NCBI GenBank assembly: GCA_963752755.1
Contig: CAVVZJ010000011.1
Coordinates: 1 to 64,000, forward strand
Origin: CAVVZJ01 sp963752755
Lineage (GTDB): Bacteria; Planctomycetota; Planctomycetia; Isosphaerales; Isosphaeraceae
Length of the DNA: 64,000 nucleotides
Direction of reading: 5' to 3'
Positions within the stretch are counted from its first letter, which is position 1, and each line of letters opens with the position of its first letter. The notes beneath the pieces were generated by a model that was not told the DNA's origin, did not search any database, and saw only the letters and a program-made list of their open reading frames with translations. Both the position numbers and the translations under genes were made by a program. This document shows, piece after piece, positions 27,621 to 36,017 of the stretch.

Positions 27621-27649
27621 AGCCTATGCCTCGAATCGCGACCTGTCAA
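27621..27649 (-). promoter_or_regulatory. Promoter driving a short minus-strand RNA
   Basis: A perfect -35 TTGACA (27649-27644) and a weaker -10 TAGGCT (27626-27621) are spaced by 17 bases. The predicted start near 27613 is about 75 bases before the terminator. Confidence 0.5.
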
Positions 27650-27740
27650 GATTGCCGTTCTGCCGATCGCCCTGCCTGGCTGATCGCGTGGGGCCGCAAC
27701 CGGAACGCTAGGGGGCGCGAGTCACGGGTTCGGTGGACTT

Positions 27741-27749
27741 TGCTATAAT
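27741..27749 (+). promoter_or_regulatory. Extended -10 promoter of the SDR gene
   Basis: TGCTATAAT contains a perfect TATAAT (27744-27749) with the TG extension. No good -35 lies at the right distance. It is about 30 bases upstream of the SDR start. Confidence 0.6.
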
Positions 27750-27779
27750 GCCCGAGGTCGCCAACCCGGGAGCATGACG

Positions 27780-28658
27780 ATGCCAGATGCCGACGCCCCG
27801 TTGCGGGGCAAGACTTGCCTGATCACTGGTGCCACGTCCGGCATCGGCCGGGTCACTGCCCGAGAACTGGCCGGACAGGGTGCCCACGTCGTGCTCGTGG
27901 GACGCAACCGGGAGCGTTGTGACGGTGCCGTCGCGTCGATCCGCCAGGAGACCGGCAACGACGACGTCGAGGCGCTCGTCGCCGACCTCGCCCAGCTTTC
28001 CGAGGTCCGCCGGCTGGCCGGGGAATTCCGGGAACGTTATGACCGGCTGCACGTACTGATCAACAACGCGGGTGCCCTGTTCGCGCCCCGGCTGGAAACC
28101 GCCGAGGGGATCGAGCGGACGTGGGCCTTGAATCACCTGGCCTACTTCCTCCTGACGAACCTCCTGATCGATCCGCTCAAGGCCGCGGCCCCGTCGCGCG
28201 TGGTCTGCGTCGCCTCTGACGCCCACCGCACGGTATCCGGCCTGGACTGGGAGGACCTGGAGGGCCGTCGCCGCTACCAGCCGTTCCGGGCCTACTCGCA
28301 GTCGAAGCTGGCCAATATCCTGTTTGCCCGCGAGTTGGCCCGCCGCCTGGAGGGGACGGGCGTGACGGCCAACGCCTTGCACCCCGGGTTCGTCGCGACC
28401 AACTTCTTCACGGGCAACGGCTGGCTCGGCGTCGCCATGCGGCTGGGCGCCGCCGTGTTCGCGATCCAGCCCGAGAAGGGAGCCGAGACGTCGATTTACC
28501 TGGCCTCCTCGCCTGAGGTCGAGGGCATCAGCGGCCGTTACTTCGAGAAGTGCCGGGACGCCCGACCTTCGAAGGCCGCCCTCGACGACGACGCGGCGCG
28601 TCGGCTCTGGGATGTCAGCATGCAGACCACGGACCTCGCCGCCAACCAGCCCGTCTGA
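27780..28658 (+). CDS. Short-chain dehydrogenase/reductase (SDR)
   Basis: A 292-residue NAD(P)-dependent oxidoreductase with the classical SDR layout: TGATSGIG cofactor loop near the N-terminus, NNAG motif (LHVLINNAGALF), the active-site serine in VVCVASDAHRTV, and the YSQSK motif with catalytic Tyr and Lys. The C-terminal text LHPGFVATNFF is typical of retinol-dehydrogenase/WW-domain-oxidoreductase-like members. ATG 27780 was preferred over ATG 27774 because GGGAG stands 7 bases before it. The gene is followed after 9 bases by pdxH, so they likely form an operon. Confidence 0.9.
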   Translation: MPDADAPLRGKTCLITGATSGIGRVTARELAGQGAHVVLVGRNRERCDGAVASIRQETGNDDVEALVADLAQLSEVRRLAGEFRERYDRLHVLINNAGALFAPRLETAEGIERTWALNHLAYFLLTNLLIDPLKAAAPSRVVCVASDAHRTVSGLDWEDLEGRRRYQPFRAYSQSKLANILFARELARRLEGTGVTANALHPGFVATNFFTGNGWLGVAMRLGAAVFAIQPEKGAETSIYLASSPEVEGISGRYFEKCRDARPSKAALDDDAARRLWDVSMQTTDLAANQPV

Positions 28659-28667
28659 GCGCCGATC

Positions 28668-29309
28668 ATGAGCATGAGGACCACGAACGCCCGCAAGGAC
28701 TACAGCCGTTCGAGCCTCGTTGAGCACGAGGCCGCCCCCGACCCGTTCCGCCAGTTCGCCGTCTGGTACGACGAGGCGGTTCGCGACGGCGTGGTCGAGC
28801 CGGAGGCGATGACCCTCGCCACCGCCACGCCCGACGGCCGGCCTTCGGCCCGGATCGTGCTCTTGCGGGGGTTCGACGACCGCGGTTTCGCCTTCTTCAG
28901 CAACTACGAGAGCCGCAAGGGTCAGGAACTCGCCGCCAATCCCCGCGCCGCCCTGGTCTTCTACTGGCACGGTCCGGAGCGCCAGGTCCGGATCGAGGGA
29001 CGGGTCGAGCGGACGACGGCCGAGGAGTCGGACGCCTACTTCCACACCCGCCCGTCGGGCTCGCGCATCGGGGCCTGGGCGTCGGAGCAGAGCCGGGTGA
29101 TCCCCGACCGTGAGTCGCTGGAGGCCCGGGTCCGCGACTTCGAACGTCGCTTCCCCGAAGAGCCAATTCCCCGGCCTTCCCACTGGGGCGGATACCGGCT
29201 GGTGCCCGACGTCGTCGAGTTCTGGCAAGGCCGCCCCAGCCGGCTGCACGACCGCTTGCGGTATCGTCGCGAGGGGAATGGCTGGATCGTCGAGCGGCTC
29301 TCGCCGTGA
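28668..29309 (+). CDS. pdxH: Pyridoxamine 5'-phosphate oxidase
   Basis: A 213-residue flavoprotein that oxidises pyridoxine/pyridoxamine 5'-phosphate to PLP with FMN and oxygen. Family motifs are complete: EPEAMTLATATPDGRPSARI, VLLRGFDDRGFAFFSNYESR, ALVFYWHGPERQVRIEGRVE, YFHTRPSGSRIGAWASEQS and the C-terminal signature EFWQGRPSRLHDRLRY. Length matches the family. It lies directly behind the SDR gene in the same orientation. Confidence 0.97.
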   Translation: MSMRTTNARKDYSRSSLVEHEAAPDPFRQFAVWYDEAVRDGVVEPEAMTLATATPDGRPSARIVLLRGFDDRGFAFFSNYESRKGQELAANPRAALVFYWHGPERQVRIEGRVERTTAEESDAYFHTRPSGSRIGAWASEQSRVIPDRESLEARVRDFERRFPEEPIPRPSHWGGYRLVPDVVEFWQGRPSRLHDRLRYRREGNGWIVERLSP

Positions 29310-29444
29310 ATGGGTGGCGGGTGTTGCGTTCGGAAACGTCTTTTCTCGCCACGCTCCACCTTGCCGGCCCCACCCGCCTTGGTGCAGAACACCCTCATTG
29401 CGTGTACAATGACGCCGGCTTGATTCGTGGCCGGGGGAGAGGCG

Positions 29445-30419
29445 ATGCGCGAGATCGGTACGATCGAGGACGAGACCCAGGCACGGAGGTTGGTCGATTA
29501 CCTGCTGACGCTGGACGTGCCGGCCGAGGCGAGGGCGAACCGGCAGGGTTGGGGCGTCTGGGTCCACCGCGAGGACCAGGTCCGTCGTGGACAGGAGGAA
29601 CTGGAGGCGTTTCGGGCCGATCCCCAGGCCGTGAAGTATCAGGTGGCCGTGAAGTCGGCCCGCGAGAAGCGCAAGGAGGCCGATCGCCTCGAACGCGAGC
29701 ACCGCAAGAAGACGATCGACCTCCGCGGTCGGCTCAATACGATCAGCCCCGAACGCTGTCCCGTGACGTATGCCTTGATCGGGCTCTCGCTGCTGATGGC
29801 GGTTTACTCGTTCGTCGGCTCGCGGACCGATCTCCTGATGCCGTTCTACCTCGCCCCCTGGCAGGTCGTCCGCGAGGTCCGGACGGTCCGCGACGCCGAC
29901 GGCACGCCGACGACCGTGGCCGCGACGCGGATCGTGGCCACGCTCGAACCGATCGCCGAGGGGCAGGTCTGGCGCCTGTTTACACCAATGTTCATTCATT
30001 ATGGGTTTGCCCATTTAATTTTTAACATGATCTGGCTCTACCGGCTGGGTGGTCTGATCGAGCTGCGGAAAAGTTCGCGACTCTTGCTGATGCTCGCCCT
30101 GGCGGCCTCGCCGGTGTCGTTCCTGGCCGAGTACCTCTGGGACAACTACTGGTTTCCCAAGGACGTTCCGCCGTTGCCGGGCGGGATGTCGGGCGTGATC
30201 TACGCGCTGCTGGGCTACGTCTGGATGAAGAGCGACTACGAGCCGGAAAGTCATCTGCGGATCCGGACCGACACGATTATTTTCATGTTGGCGTGGCTGG
30301 TAATCTGCATGCTGGGCTTCGTCGGCCCGATCGCCAACGCGGCGCACTTCGCGGGCCTGGCGTTCGGGATGCTGGTTGGCCTGGTGCCGCATCTGCGAGA
30401 CAGCCTGCGATGGCGCTGA
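29445..30419 (+). CDS. Rhomboid-family intramembrane serine protease
   Basis: A 324-residue membrane protease. The cytoplasmic N-terminal domain (about 1-105) is GlpG-like and highly charged (REKRKEADRLEREHRKK). Transmembrane helices follow; FAHLIFNMIWLYRLGG is the H-x2-x2-N helix, GGMSGVIYALLGYVWM holds the catalytic Ser, and NAAHFAGLAFGMLVG the catalytic His. ATG 29445 was chosen because GGGGGAG lies 5 bases upstream, although an ATG at 29427 is in frame. The last 10 bases overlap the start of the next gene. Confidence 0.9.
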   Translation: MREIGTIEDETQARRLVDYLLTLDVPAEARANRQGWGVWVHREDQVRRGQEELEAFRADPQAVKYQVAVKSAREKRKEADRLEREHRKKTIDLRGRLNTISPERCPVTYALIGLSLLMAVYSFVGSRTDLLMPFYLAPWQVVREVRTVRDADGTPTTVAATRIVATLEPIAEGQVWRLFTPMFIHYGFAHLIFNMIWLYRLGGLIELRKSSRLLLMLALAASPVSFLAEYLWDNYWFPKDVPPLPGGMSGVIYALLGYVWMKSDYEPESHLRIRTDTIIFMLAWLVICMLGFVGPIANAAHFAGLAFGMLVGLVPHLRDSLRWR

Positions 30420-31674
30420 GCCCGCGGGCGACACAAATCGGCCTGGGCCTGGTCGTCATCCTGGCCCTGGCGGCACGGCTGGCGGTGATCGCGCCGAGGC
30501 TCGACGAGCCGCCGGACGACCCCGACAACTACCTGCCCCTGGCCCGGACGCTCGCCGAGGGCCGCGGATTTCTCATCAATGGGCGGCCGTCGGCCTACCG
30601 GCCACCGTTGTATCCGCTCGCGCTGGCGCCGCTCGTGAAACGGCTCGGGGACCGCCATGTCCTGGCAGGCGTGGCAGCGTTGCACCTGGCCCTGGGGGCG
30701 GGGACGGTCGTCCTGACGTACCTGGCGGCTCGGGCCGGCGGGCTCGGCCGCGGGCGATCGCTGGCGGCGGCCTGGATCGTGGCGCTGGACCCGGTGCTGG
30801 TCGTGCAGTCGCGTTCGGTGATGACGGAGACGCTGGCGGCGTTCCTGCTGGTCGCGGCCCTGGCGGGCCTGGGCGTCGGGTCGTGGTGGGGTCCGGTGCT
30901 GGGTGGCCTGGCCTTCGGCCTGGGTGGACTCTGCCGACCGAGCACGCTCGCCGCCGCGGCCTTCGCCGTTGTCGCCAGCCTCGGATTCGGACCCGGCAAC
31001 GCACGCACCCGGCTCGTCCGGGCGGCGGGGATCGTGCTGGCGACGGCCGCCGTGCTCGCCCCCTGGGCGTTCCGCAACGCCCTCGTGCTGGGCGAACCGG
31101 TCTGGACGACGACCCACGGCGGCTACACCCTGGCCCTGGCGAATAACCCGGTCTATTACGCCGAGGTGCTCGACGGCCCGCCGGGCGCGGTTGGTCCGGA
31201 GAGAACCAGTTCCGCTGGTTCGTCGAGGTCAGCGAGGCGACCGCCGGCATGACCGAGCCGCAAGCCGACCGCTACCTGAGGGATGAAGGTTTGCGGATGC
31301 TTCGGGAGCGACCCGGCACCTTCGCGCGGGCCATGCTGGCACGACTGGGACGCTTCTGGGGCCTGGCGCCATCGGGGGCGGTTTATCCGTTCTGGCTCCG
31401 GCTGGGGACCGCAGCCTGGACCCTGCCGCTCTGGCTGGCGATGGCCTGGGGCCTGCTGCGTCGTGACCTCTGGCGCTGGCCGGCGGTCGCCGCGCCGGCC
31501 GCCGTTCTGGCCCTGACGGCCGTGCATGCGGCCTTCTGGACGGACCTCCGGATGCGCGCGCCGATCGTGCCGGCGATTGCCCTGATCGCCGTCGGCGCAG
31601 CGGTCCGTCGCGGACCTCGGAAACGTCCGGAGGAAGCCGCCCGTGAGGGTGGCAAAGTCTCCCAAGAAAATTGA
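30410..31674 (+). CDS. ArnT/PMT-type membrane glycosyltransferase, one frameshift
   Basis: From ATG 30410, inside the rhomboid stop region, the gene encodes a multi-spanning protein: first helix GLGLVVILALAARLAVI, then the DDPDNYLPLARTL segment whose acidic residues resemble the catalytic first loop of GT39/GT83 enzymes, followed by AYRPPLYPLALAPL and about seven further helices. Near 31190 the frame shifts; the next frame continues ENQFRWFVEVSEATAGMTEP and ends with two helices at 31674. Members transfer sugars from polyprenyl phosphate to proteins or lipids. The protein is otherwise complete, so a one-base sequence error is likely. Confidence 0.75.
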
Positions 31675-31818
31675 AAAAATCCACAGAATGCGACTGTTAA
31701 AAATCGGGCGACTTGCTAGTCTTATGGGTAGCCGCTCTCGGCGGGTCCCGTTAGTTAGCCCCTCCTCGGTCGCTAGCCTCGCCGGAACGCAACCCTCCTT
31801 TCGTACAAGGGTCAGTTT

Positions 31819-32229
31819 GTGAAGAAGCTCTATGTTGGGAATCTCACGTACGACACCACCGAGGATATGCTGGTGGAGTTGTTCGGCGAGTACGGGACCG
31901 TGGTGTCGGCCCAGATCATCATCGACCGCGACACGAATCGCTCGAAGGGCTTCGGCTTCGTCGAGATGGAGTCGGGCGGTGAGCAGGCTGCCGAGGCGCT
32001 GAACGGCCAGAATTACCGGGGACGGAACCTCACTGTCAACGAGGCCCGCCCCCGTGAGGACCGCGGTCCTCGTGGTGGCGGCGGCGGTGGCTACGGCGGT
32101 GGCGGTGGCTATGGCGGCGGTGGCGGCGGCCGTGGCGGCTACGGCGGCGGTGGCGGTGGCTACGGCGGCGGTGGCGGTGGCCGTGGTGGCTCGCGCGGTG
32201 GCGGTGGTGGCGGCTACGGGCGCTATTGA
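31819..32229 (+). CDS. RRM RNA-binding protein with Gly/Tyr/Arg-rich tail
   Basis: A 136-residue protein with one RNA-recognition motif: RNP2 LYVGNL at the start and RNP1 KGFGFVEM around residue 51, as in bacterial and cyanobacterial Rbp proteins. From residue 80 it turns into a low-complexity tail of GGGGYGG and RGG repeats similar to eukaryotic glycine-rich RNA-binding proteins, suited to phase separation or RNA annealing. GTG 31819 is the start, with AAGG 8 bases upstream. Such proteins respond to cold in other bacteria; the 140-base leader could be regulatory but no specific element is identified. Confidence 0.9.
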   Translation: MKKLYVGNLTYDTTEDMLVELFGEYGTVVSAQIIIDRDTNRSKGFGFVEMESGGEQAAEALNGQNYRGRNLTVNEARPREDRGPRGGGGGGYGGGGGYGGGGGGRGGYGGGGGGYGGGGGGRGGSRGGGGGGYGRY

Positions 32230-32554
32230 TCGCGATCCGGGGCCGCCCCCAGCGGTCTCTCTGGCAGTCCGGAAAGGCCCGCCCCGGTTCGTGCCGCGAA
32301 CCGGACCGCGGGCCAAATGCGTTGCGGCAAACCGCGGCAACCTCCCCTCCCCGCCTTTTCGCCGTTTCCGATCGCCCTCGCGTACCTGGGAAAACCGTCC
32401 GGCCCGACAGGATCGGCGCGTCACGAAGGGCGGTCGCGTCCGTAAACTTACACGGGCGATCCGCAGTGTTACAATGTTGATGACCTGATCGGGCCCACCC
32501 GTCCCCTGGCTTCGTGGCCCACCTCCGACCCTGCCCGTCGAGGACCGCGAGACG
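32230..32554. other. 325-bp intergenic region with a promoter
   Basis: No gene. An extended -10 promoter candidate is present at 32467-32475; the rest is GC-rich leader with no clear terminator after the RRM gene. Confidence 0.5.
32467..32475 (+). promoter_or_regulatory. Extended -10 promoter of the kinase gene
   Basis: TGTTACAAT combines the TG extension with TACAAT. It lies 80 bases upstream of the kinase start. A weak TTACAC is 16 bases further up. Confidence 0.45.
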
Positions 32555-34033
32555 ATGGCCGAGTTCGACGCCGAAATGCTGGCCGATCAGGCCGTGATGA
32601 TCGGTCTCCTGACCCGCGGCCAGATTCGCGAGGCCGAAGCCGAGGCCGAGAACGGCAGCCAGGAATCGCTCACGCGTGTCCTGCTCCGCAAAGGGATGAT
32701 CACGAGTTGGCAGCGCGATAAGCTGCTCAAGGGCGACGTTCAGGGCTTCTTCTACGGTCCTTACAAGGTGCTCTTCCACATCGCCGAGGGCACCTTCGCG
32801 CGGGTCTATCGGGGCCAGCGGTCCGAGGGTGGCAAGCCGATCGCGATCAAGGTTCTCCGCAAGCGGTTCACCACCGATGCCCAGGCCGTCGCGCGCTTCA
32901 CCCAGGAGGCCGAGGCCGGCATGCAGCTGGTCCACCCGAACATCGTGCGGATCTACGAGTACGGCGAGGTGGACCGCAATCACTTCATGGTCATGGAGTA
33001 CGTCGAGGGCTCGAACCTCCGCGACTTCCTGAAGATCCGCCACCGCCTCGGCGCCGAGGAGGCCCTGCCGATCCTGCTGGGCATGGCCCGTGGCCTCCAG
33101 TATTCGCATAATGAGGGCGTCACCCACCGCGACATCAAGGGGACGAATATCCTCATCAGCCACCGCCGCGAGGCCAAGCTGGTGGACTTCGGCCTGGCGA
33201 CCGTCGGCGACGACCGGGTTAGCGAGTTCGCCCACACCCGGACCGTCGATTACTCGGCCCTGGAACGCACCTGCCACAGCCCCAAGGGCGACTCCCGCAG
33301 CGACATCTACTTCCTCGGCTGCGTCTTCTACCAGATCCTCACCGGCGTCCTGCCGATGCCCGAGGTCGAGGCCAGCGACCCTCTGGCCAAGATGCTCAAG
33401 CGAAGCTTCGGCGCCATCAAGCCCCTCCACGAGATGCGCTACGCCCCCGATGAGGGGCTTTCCCGGATCATCGAGAAGATGATGGCGATGAGCCTGGAGA
33501 AGCGCTACCAGAAGATGGATCAGGTGGTCGCCGACCTGGAAGCCTACGAGCGTGCGGTGAGCGCCGGCACGGTCATGTCGTCGCAGAAGACGGAAGCCCA
33601 GATCGCCGAGGAGCTCTTCGCCTCGGCCTTCGATACCCCTGAGTTCAAGCCCGAGCCGAAGCATGTACTCTGTGTCGAGGTGCAGGATGCGATCCAGCAA
33701 GCGTTCAAGAAGGCGTTGACGAGCATGGGCTACCGGGTCCTGCTCGTCCGCGACGCCGAGCGTGCCGCCGAGCGCTATCGGGAGAGCCCGCCGGACGTCG
33801 TCGTGTACGACATCGACGGCCTCGGCCCCGACGCCCTGGACGCCTTCCTCGACATGCATGAGAAGGCCCACGAGGACGGCCACGAGCTCGCCGCCCTGGT
33901 GCTCCTCGGCCCCCGTCAGGGCCATCTCGCCGAGCGCCTGCCTACCGACGACCGGCTGGTCGTGCTGACCAAGCCGATCAAGATGAAGGACGTGCAGGAC
34001 GCCCTCCAGCACCTCGTTCCGATCAACCAGTGA
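32555..34033 (+). CDS. Ser/Thr protein kinase with C-terminal receiver-like domain
   Basis: A 492-residue cytoplasmic kinase. Residues 1-65 form a planctomycete-type N-terminal helix bundle (LLRKGMITSWQRDKLLKGDV). The kinase domain (about 70-340) has the loop AEGTFARVYRG, where the first glycine of GxGxxG is Ala, IAIKVLRK with the lysine, THRDIKGTN and DFGLA. The activation segment TVDYSALERTCHSPKG deviates from the usual APE. Residues 370-490 look like a CheY fold: CVEVQDAIQQAFKKALTSMG, VVYDIDGLG with a possible phospho-Asp, and LTKPIK with the conserved Lys-Pro, but the acidic pair near the start is weak. No membrane segment. It probably links Ser/Thr and two-component-like signalling. Confidence 0.9.
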   Translation: MAEFDAEMLADQAVMIGLLTRGQIREAEAEAENGSQESLTRVLLRKGMITSWQRDKLLKGDVQGFFYGPYKVLFHIAEGTFARVYRGQRSEGGKPIAIKVLRKRFTTDAQAVARFTQEAEAGMQLVHPNIVRIYEYGEVDRNHFMVMEYVEGSNLRDFLKIRHRLGAEEALPILLGMARGLQYSHNEGVTHRDIKGTNILISHRREAKLVDFGLATVGDDRVSEFAHTRTVDYSALERTCHSPKGDSRSDIYFLGCVFYQILTGVLPMPEVEASDPLAKMLKRSFGAIKPLHEMRYAPDEGLSRIIEKMMAMSLEKRYQKMDQVVADLEAYERAVSAGTVMSSQKTEAQIAEELFASAFDTPEFKPEPKHVLCVEVQDAIQQAFKKALTSMGYRVLLVRDAERAAERYRESPPDVVVYDIDGLGPDALDAFLDMHEKAHEDGHELAALVLLGPRQGHLAERLPTDDRLVVLTKPIKMKDVQDALQHLVPINQ

Positions 34034-34181
34034 GCCATCCGTGACGCGACGGCCGCGGGATCGTTGACGTGGGCCTCCCGGGGCGTTAAGAGTGCGGGAC
34101 GCCGGGCCCGACGGCGGAGGGCCTGTCCCGTCGTCCGCCGGGGCACTCCGACCGGCGGCCTTGCCCGGTCGGGGACCGCCC

Positions 34182-34976
34182 ATGCACGCCGCAAGCTTCC
34201 TCTTGAGCCTCGCCACCCTCGCCGGCACGCCGCAGGCGATCAACGCGGAAGGCTGGACGCCGCTGTTCAACGGCCGCGACCTCGACGGCTGGTACACCTT
34301 CCTCCAGGTCCACGGCAAGGATCGCGACCCCGACCGCGTCGTCACCATCGAGGACGGCACGATCCACCTCTACAAGTTCGCCGACGACGGCTCCCGGGTC
34401 GTGATGGGCTACATCGCCACCGAGCAGGAGTTCGGCGACTACCACCTCCGCTGGCAATACCGCTGGGGCGTGAAGAAGTTCGAACCGCGTTATCAGCTCA
34501 AGCGAGACGCCGGCCTTTATTATCATATCCAGGGAAAGGACGCCGTCTGGCCGCAGGCGCTCCAGTTCCAGATCCAGCAGACCGACGTCGGCGACCTGCT
34601 CGCGCTCTACGGCTTCCAGCTCGACACCTGGATCGACCCCAGGACCCGCGGCGAGGACCAGGCCACCTTCCTCGGTCTTGAGGAGGGGGGCGAGCCGGCC
34701 GTCCTGGGAGGGAAAGGGATCGGCTATCAGAAGCGGCTGCCGGGCCGGTTCGAGGTCGAGGGCTGGAACACGGCCGAGGTGATCGCGAAGGGAGATGCGA
34801 CGGTTCATATTCTCAACGGACACGTCGTTAACCGGGGCCGGAAGATCCGGATCGTCGATCCCGAGAAGCCGGACCAGGCGCGGATGGTCAGCCGCGGCCG
34901 GATCGCGCTGGAGATCGAGGCGGCGGAGATCTTCTTCCGCAACGTCGAGATCCGGCCGATTGGCGAATCGGAATAG
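34182..34976 (+). CDS. Exported DUF1080 (3-keto-disaccharide hydrolase-like) protein
   Basis: A 264-residue secreted protein with a signal peptide (AASFLLSLATLAGTPQA) and a single DUF1080 concanavalin-like domain: EGWTPLFNGRDLDGWYTF, EDGTIHLYKF, EFGDYHLRWQYRWG, AGLYYHIQGKD and a C-terminal IALEIEAAEIFFRNVEIRPI. These proteins are hugely expanded in planctomycetes and some hydrolyse 3-keto-glucosides. ATG 34182 was selected since it starts the signal peptide and follows GGGGACC. It stands alone between the kinase gene and the convergent glycosylase. Confidence 0.85.
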   Translation: MHAASFLLSLATLAGTPQAINAEGWTPLFNGRDLDGWYTFLQVHGKDRDPDRVVTIEDGTIHLYKFADDGSRVVMGYIATEQEFGDYHLRWQYRWGVKKFEPRYQLKRDAGLYYHIQGKDAVWPQALQFQIQQTDVGDLLALYGFQLDTWIDPRTRGEDQATFLGLEEGGEPAVLGGKGIGYQKRLPGRFEVEGWNTAEVIAKGDATVHILNGHVVNRGRKIRIVDPEKPDQARMVSRGRIALEIEAAEIFFRNVEIRPIGESE

Positions 34977-34999
34977 GTCAAGGCATCGAGCGGCGTCGC

Positions 35000-35893
35000 T
35001 CAATTTGAAGTTTTCCTCCGCTCGGGCGGCCTGATCTTCATGGCCGTCATGAGCATTTTCAAATCTTCCCAGGCGTCCCGCTTGCCTTCGGGGTTGCGGA
35101 GCAGGTAGGCGGGGTGGTAGGTGACGAGGGCCGGGATGCCCTGGTAGGCGTGCCAGCGACCGCGGAGCCGGCCGAGGGGTAAGGCGGTCTGGAGCATCCC
35201 CTGGGCGGAGATCCGGCCGAGGAAGCAGAGGAACTCGGGTCGGATGATCGCGATCTGGCGGTCGAGGTAGCTGCGGCAGTGAGCGATCTCGTCCGGCTGA
35301 GGGTCGCGGTTACCGGGCGGCCGGCATTTGAGCATGTTGGCAATGAAGACATCTTCACGATTTAGGCCCATGCCCTTGGTGATCATGTCGGTGAGGAGCT
35401 GGCCCGCCTTGCCGATGAAGGGGCGTCCGGTGCGGTCCTCATCAGCGCCCGGGGCCTCGCCGAGGAACATGAGACGGGCCTGGGGGTTGCCCTCGCCGAA
35501 GACGGTCTGGGTCCGGGTGGAGGCGAGCAACGGGCATCGTTGGCAGCCGGCGACCTCCTCCTGGATCACGCGGAGCAAGGCCGGCCGCTCGTCGGGCGGG
35601 ACGTAGGGGCCGAGTCCCTGGTCGGGTTCCTCGAACAGCGCTCTGGCGAGTGCCGGGGTGGGCGGGGGCTCGGGGCGGCGGACCGGTCGCGGCGGGGCGG
35701 GGACGGGCCTCGGTTCGGGTTCGGCCCGGGGCCCGGGCTCCGGCGGGGCGACGGCGGGTTGGGAGGCGATCGGGATGGAGTCGGCCGCGAACTCGGGTGG
35801 TCTGGGGATGCGGTCGAGCCCGGCCCGTCGGAGCGACTCCAGCCGCTGGAGGACCTGGCGGGCGAGGGCCGGGGTTTCGGGCGTTTCGGGCAC
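35000..35893 (-). CDS. Family-4 uracil-DNA glycosylase (iron-sulphur)
   Basis: A 297-residue DNA repair enzyme that removes uracil from DNA. The N-terminal 95 residues are a proline-rich linker. The catalytic domain has CQRCPLL and CRPPGNRDPQPDEIAHC, giving four cysteines for a 4Fe-4S cluster, motif A FLGEAPGADED, and the substrate loop TYHPAYLLRNP. GTG 35893 has GGAG 8 bases upstream; the frame is open to 35992 but that start lacks support. Convergent with the DUF1080 gene, ending 24 bases from it. Confidence 0.9.
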   Translation of the reverse strand: MPETPETPALARQVLQRLESLRRAGLDRIPRPPEFAADSIPIASQPAVAPPEPGPRAEPEPRPVPAPPRPVRRPEPPPTPALARALFEEPDQGLGPYVPPDERPALLRVIQEEVAGCQRCPLLASTRTQTVFGEGNPQARLMFLGEAPGADEDRTGRPFIGKAGQLLTDMITKGMGLNREDVFIANMLKCRPPGNRDPQPDEIAHCRSYLDRQIAIIRPEFLCFLGRISAQGMLQTALPLGRLRGRWHAYQGIPALVTYHPAYLLRNPEGKRDAWEDLKMLMTAMKIRPPERRKTSN

Positions 35894-36017
35894 GGTCGAG
35901 ACTCCGGGGATGACCGAGGGGGGTTCCACACAATTGTACAGTAATCGCGGGGCTAGGACGAGTTTTGGCGGCTGACGGTCCACGACGTTCAAGATCGGCC
36001 GGGCGTGGGCCGGGGAT

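Noticed and set aside
27708..30014. 768-codon minus-strand frame across SDR and pdxH
   Set aside because: The plus strand has complete SDR and PdxH signatures; the antisense frame has none.
32036..34360. 774-codon minus-strand frame across RRM and kinase genes
   Set aside because: Antisense of clear RRM and kinase motifs; Ala/Val/Leu-rich without domains.
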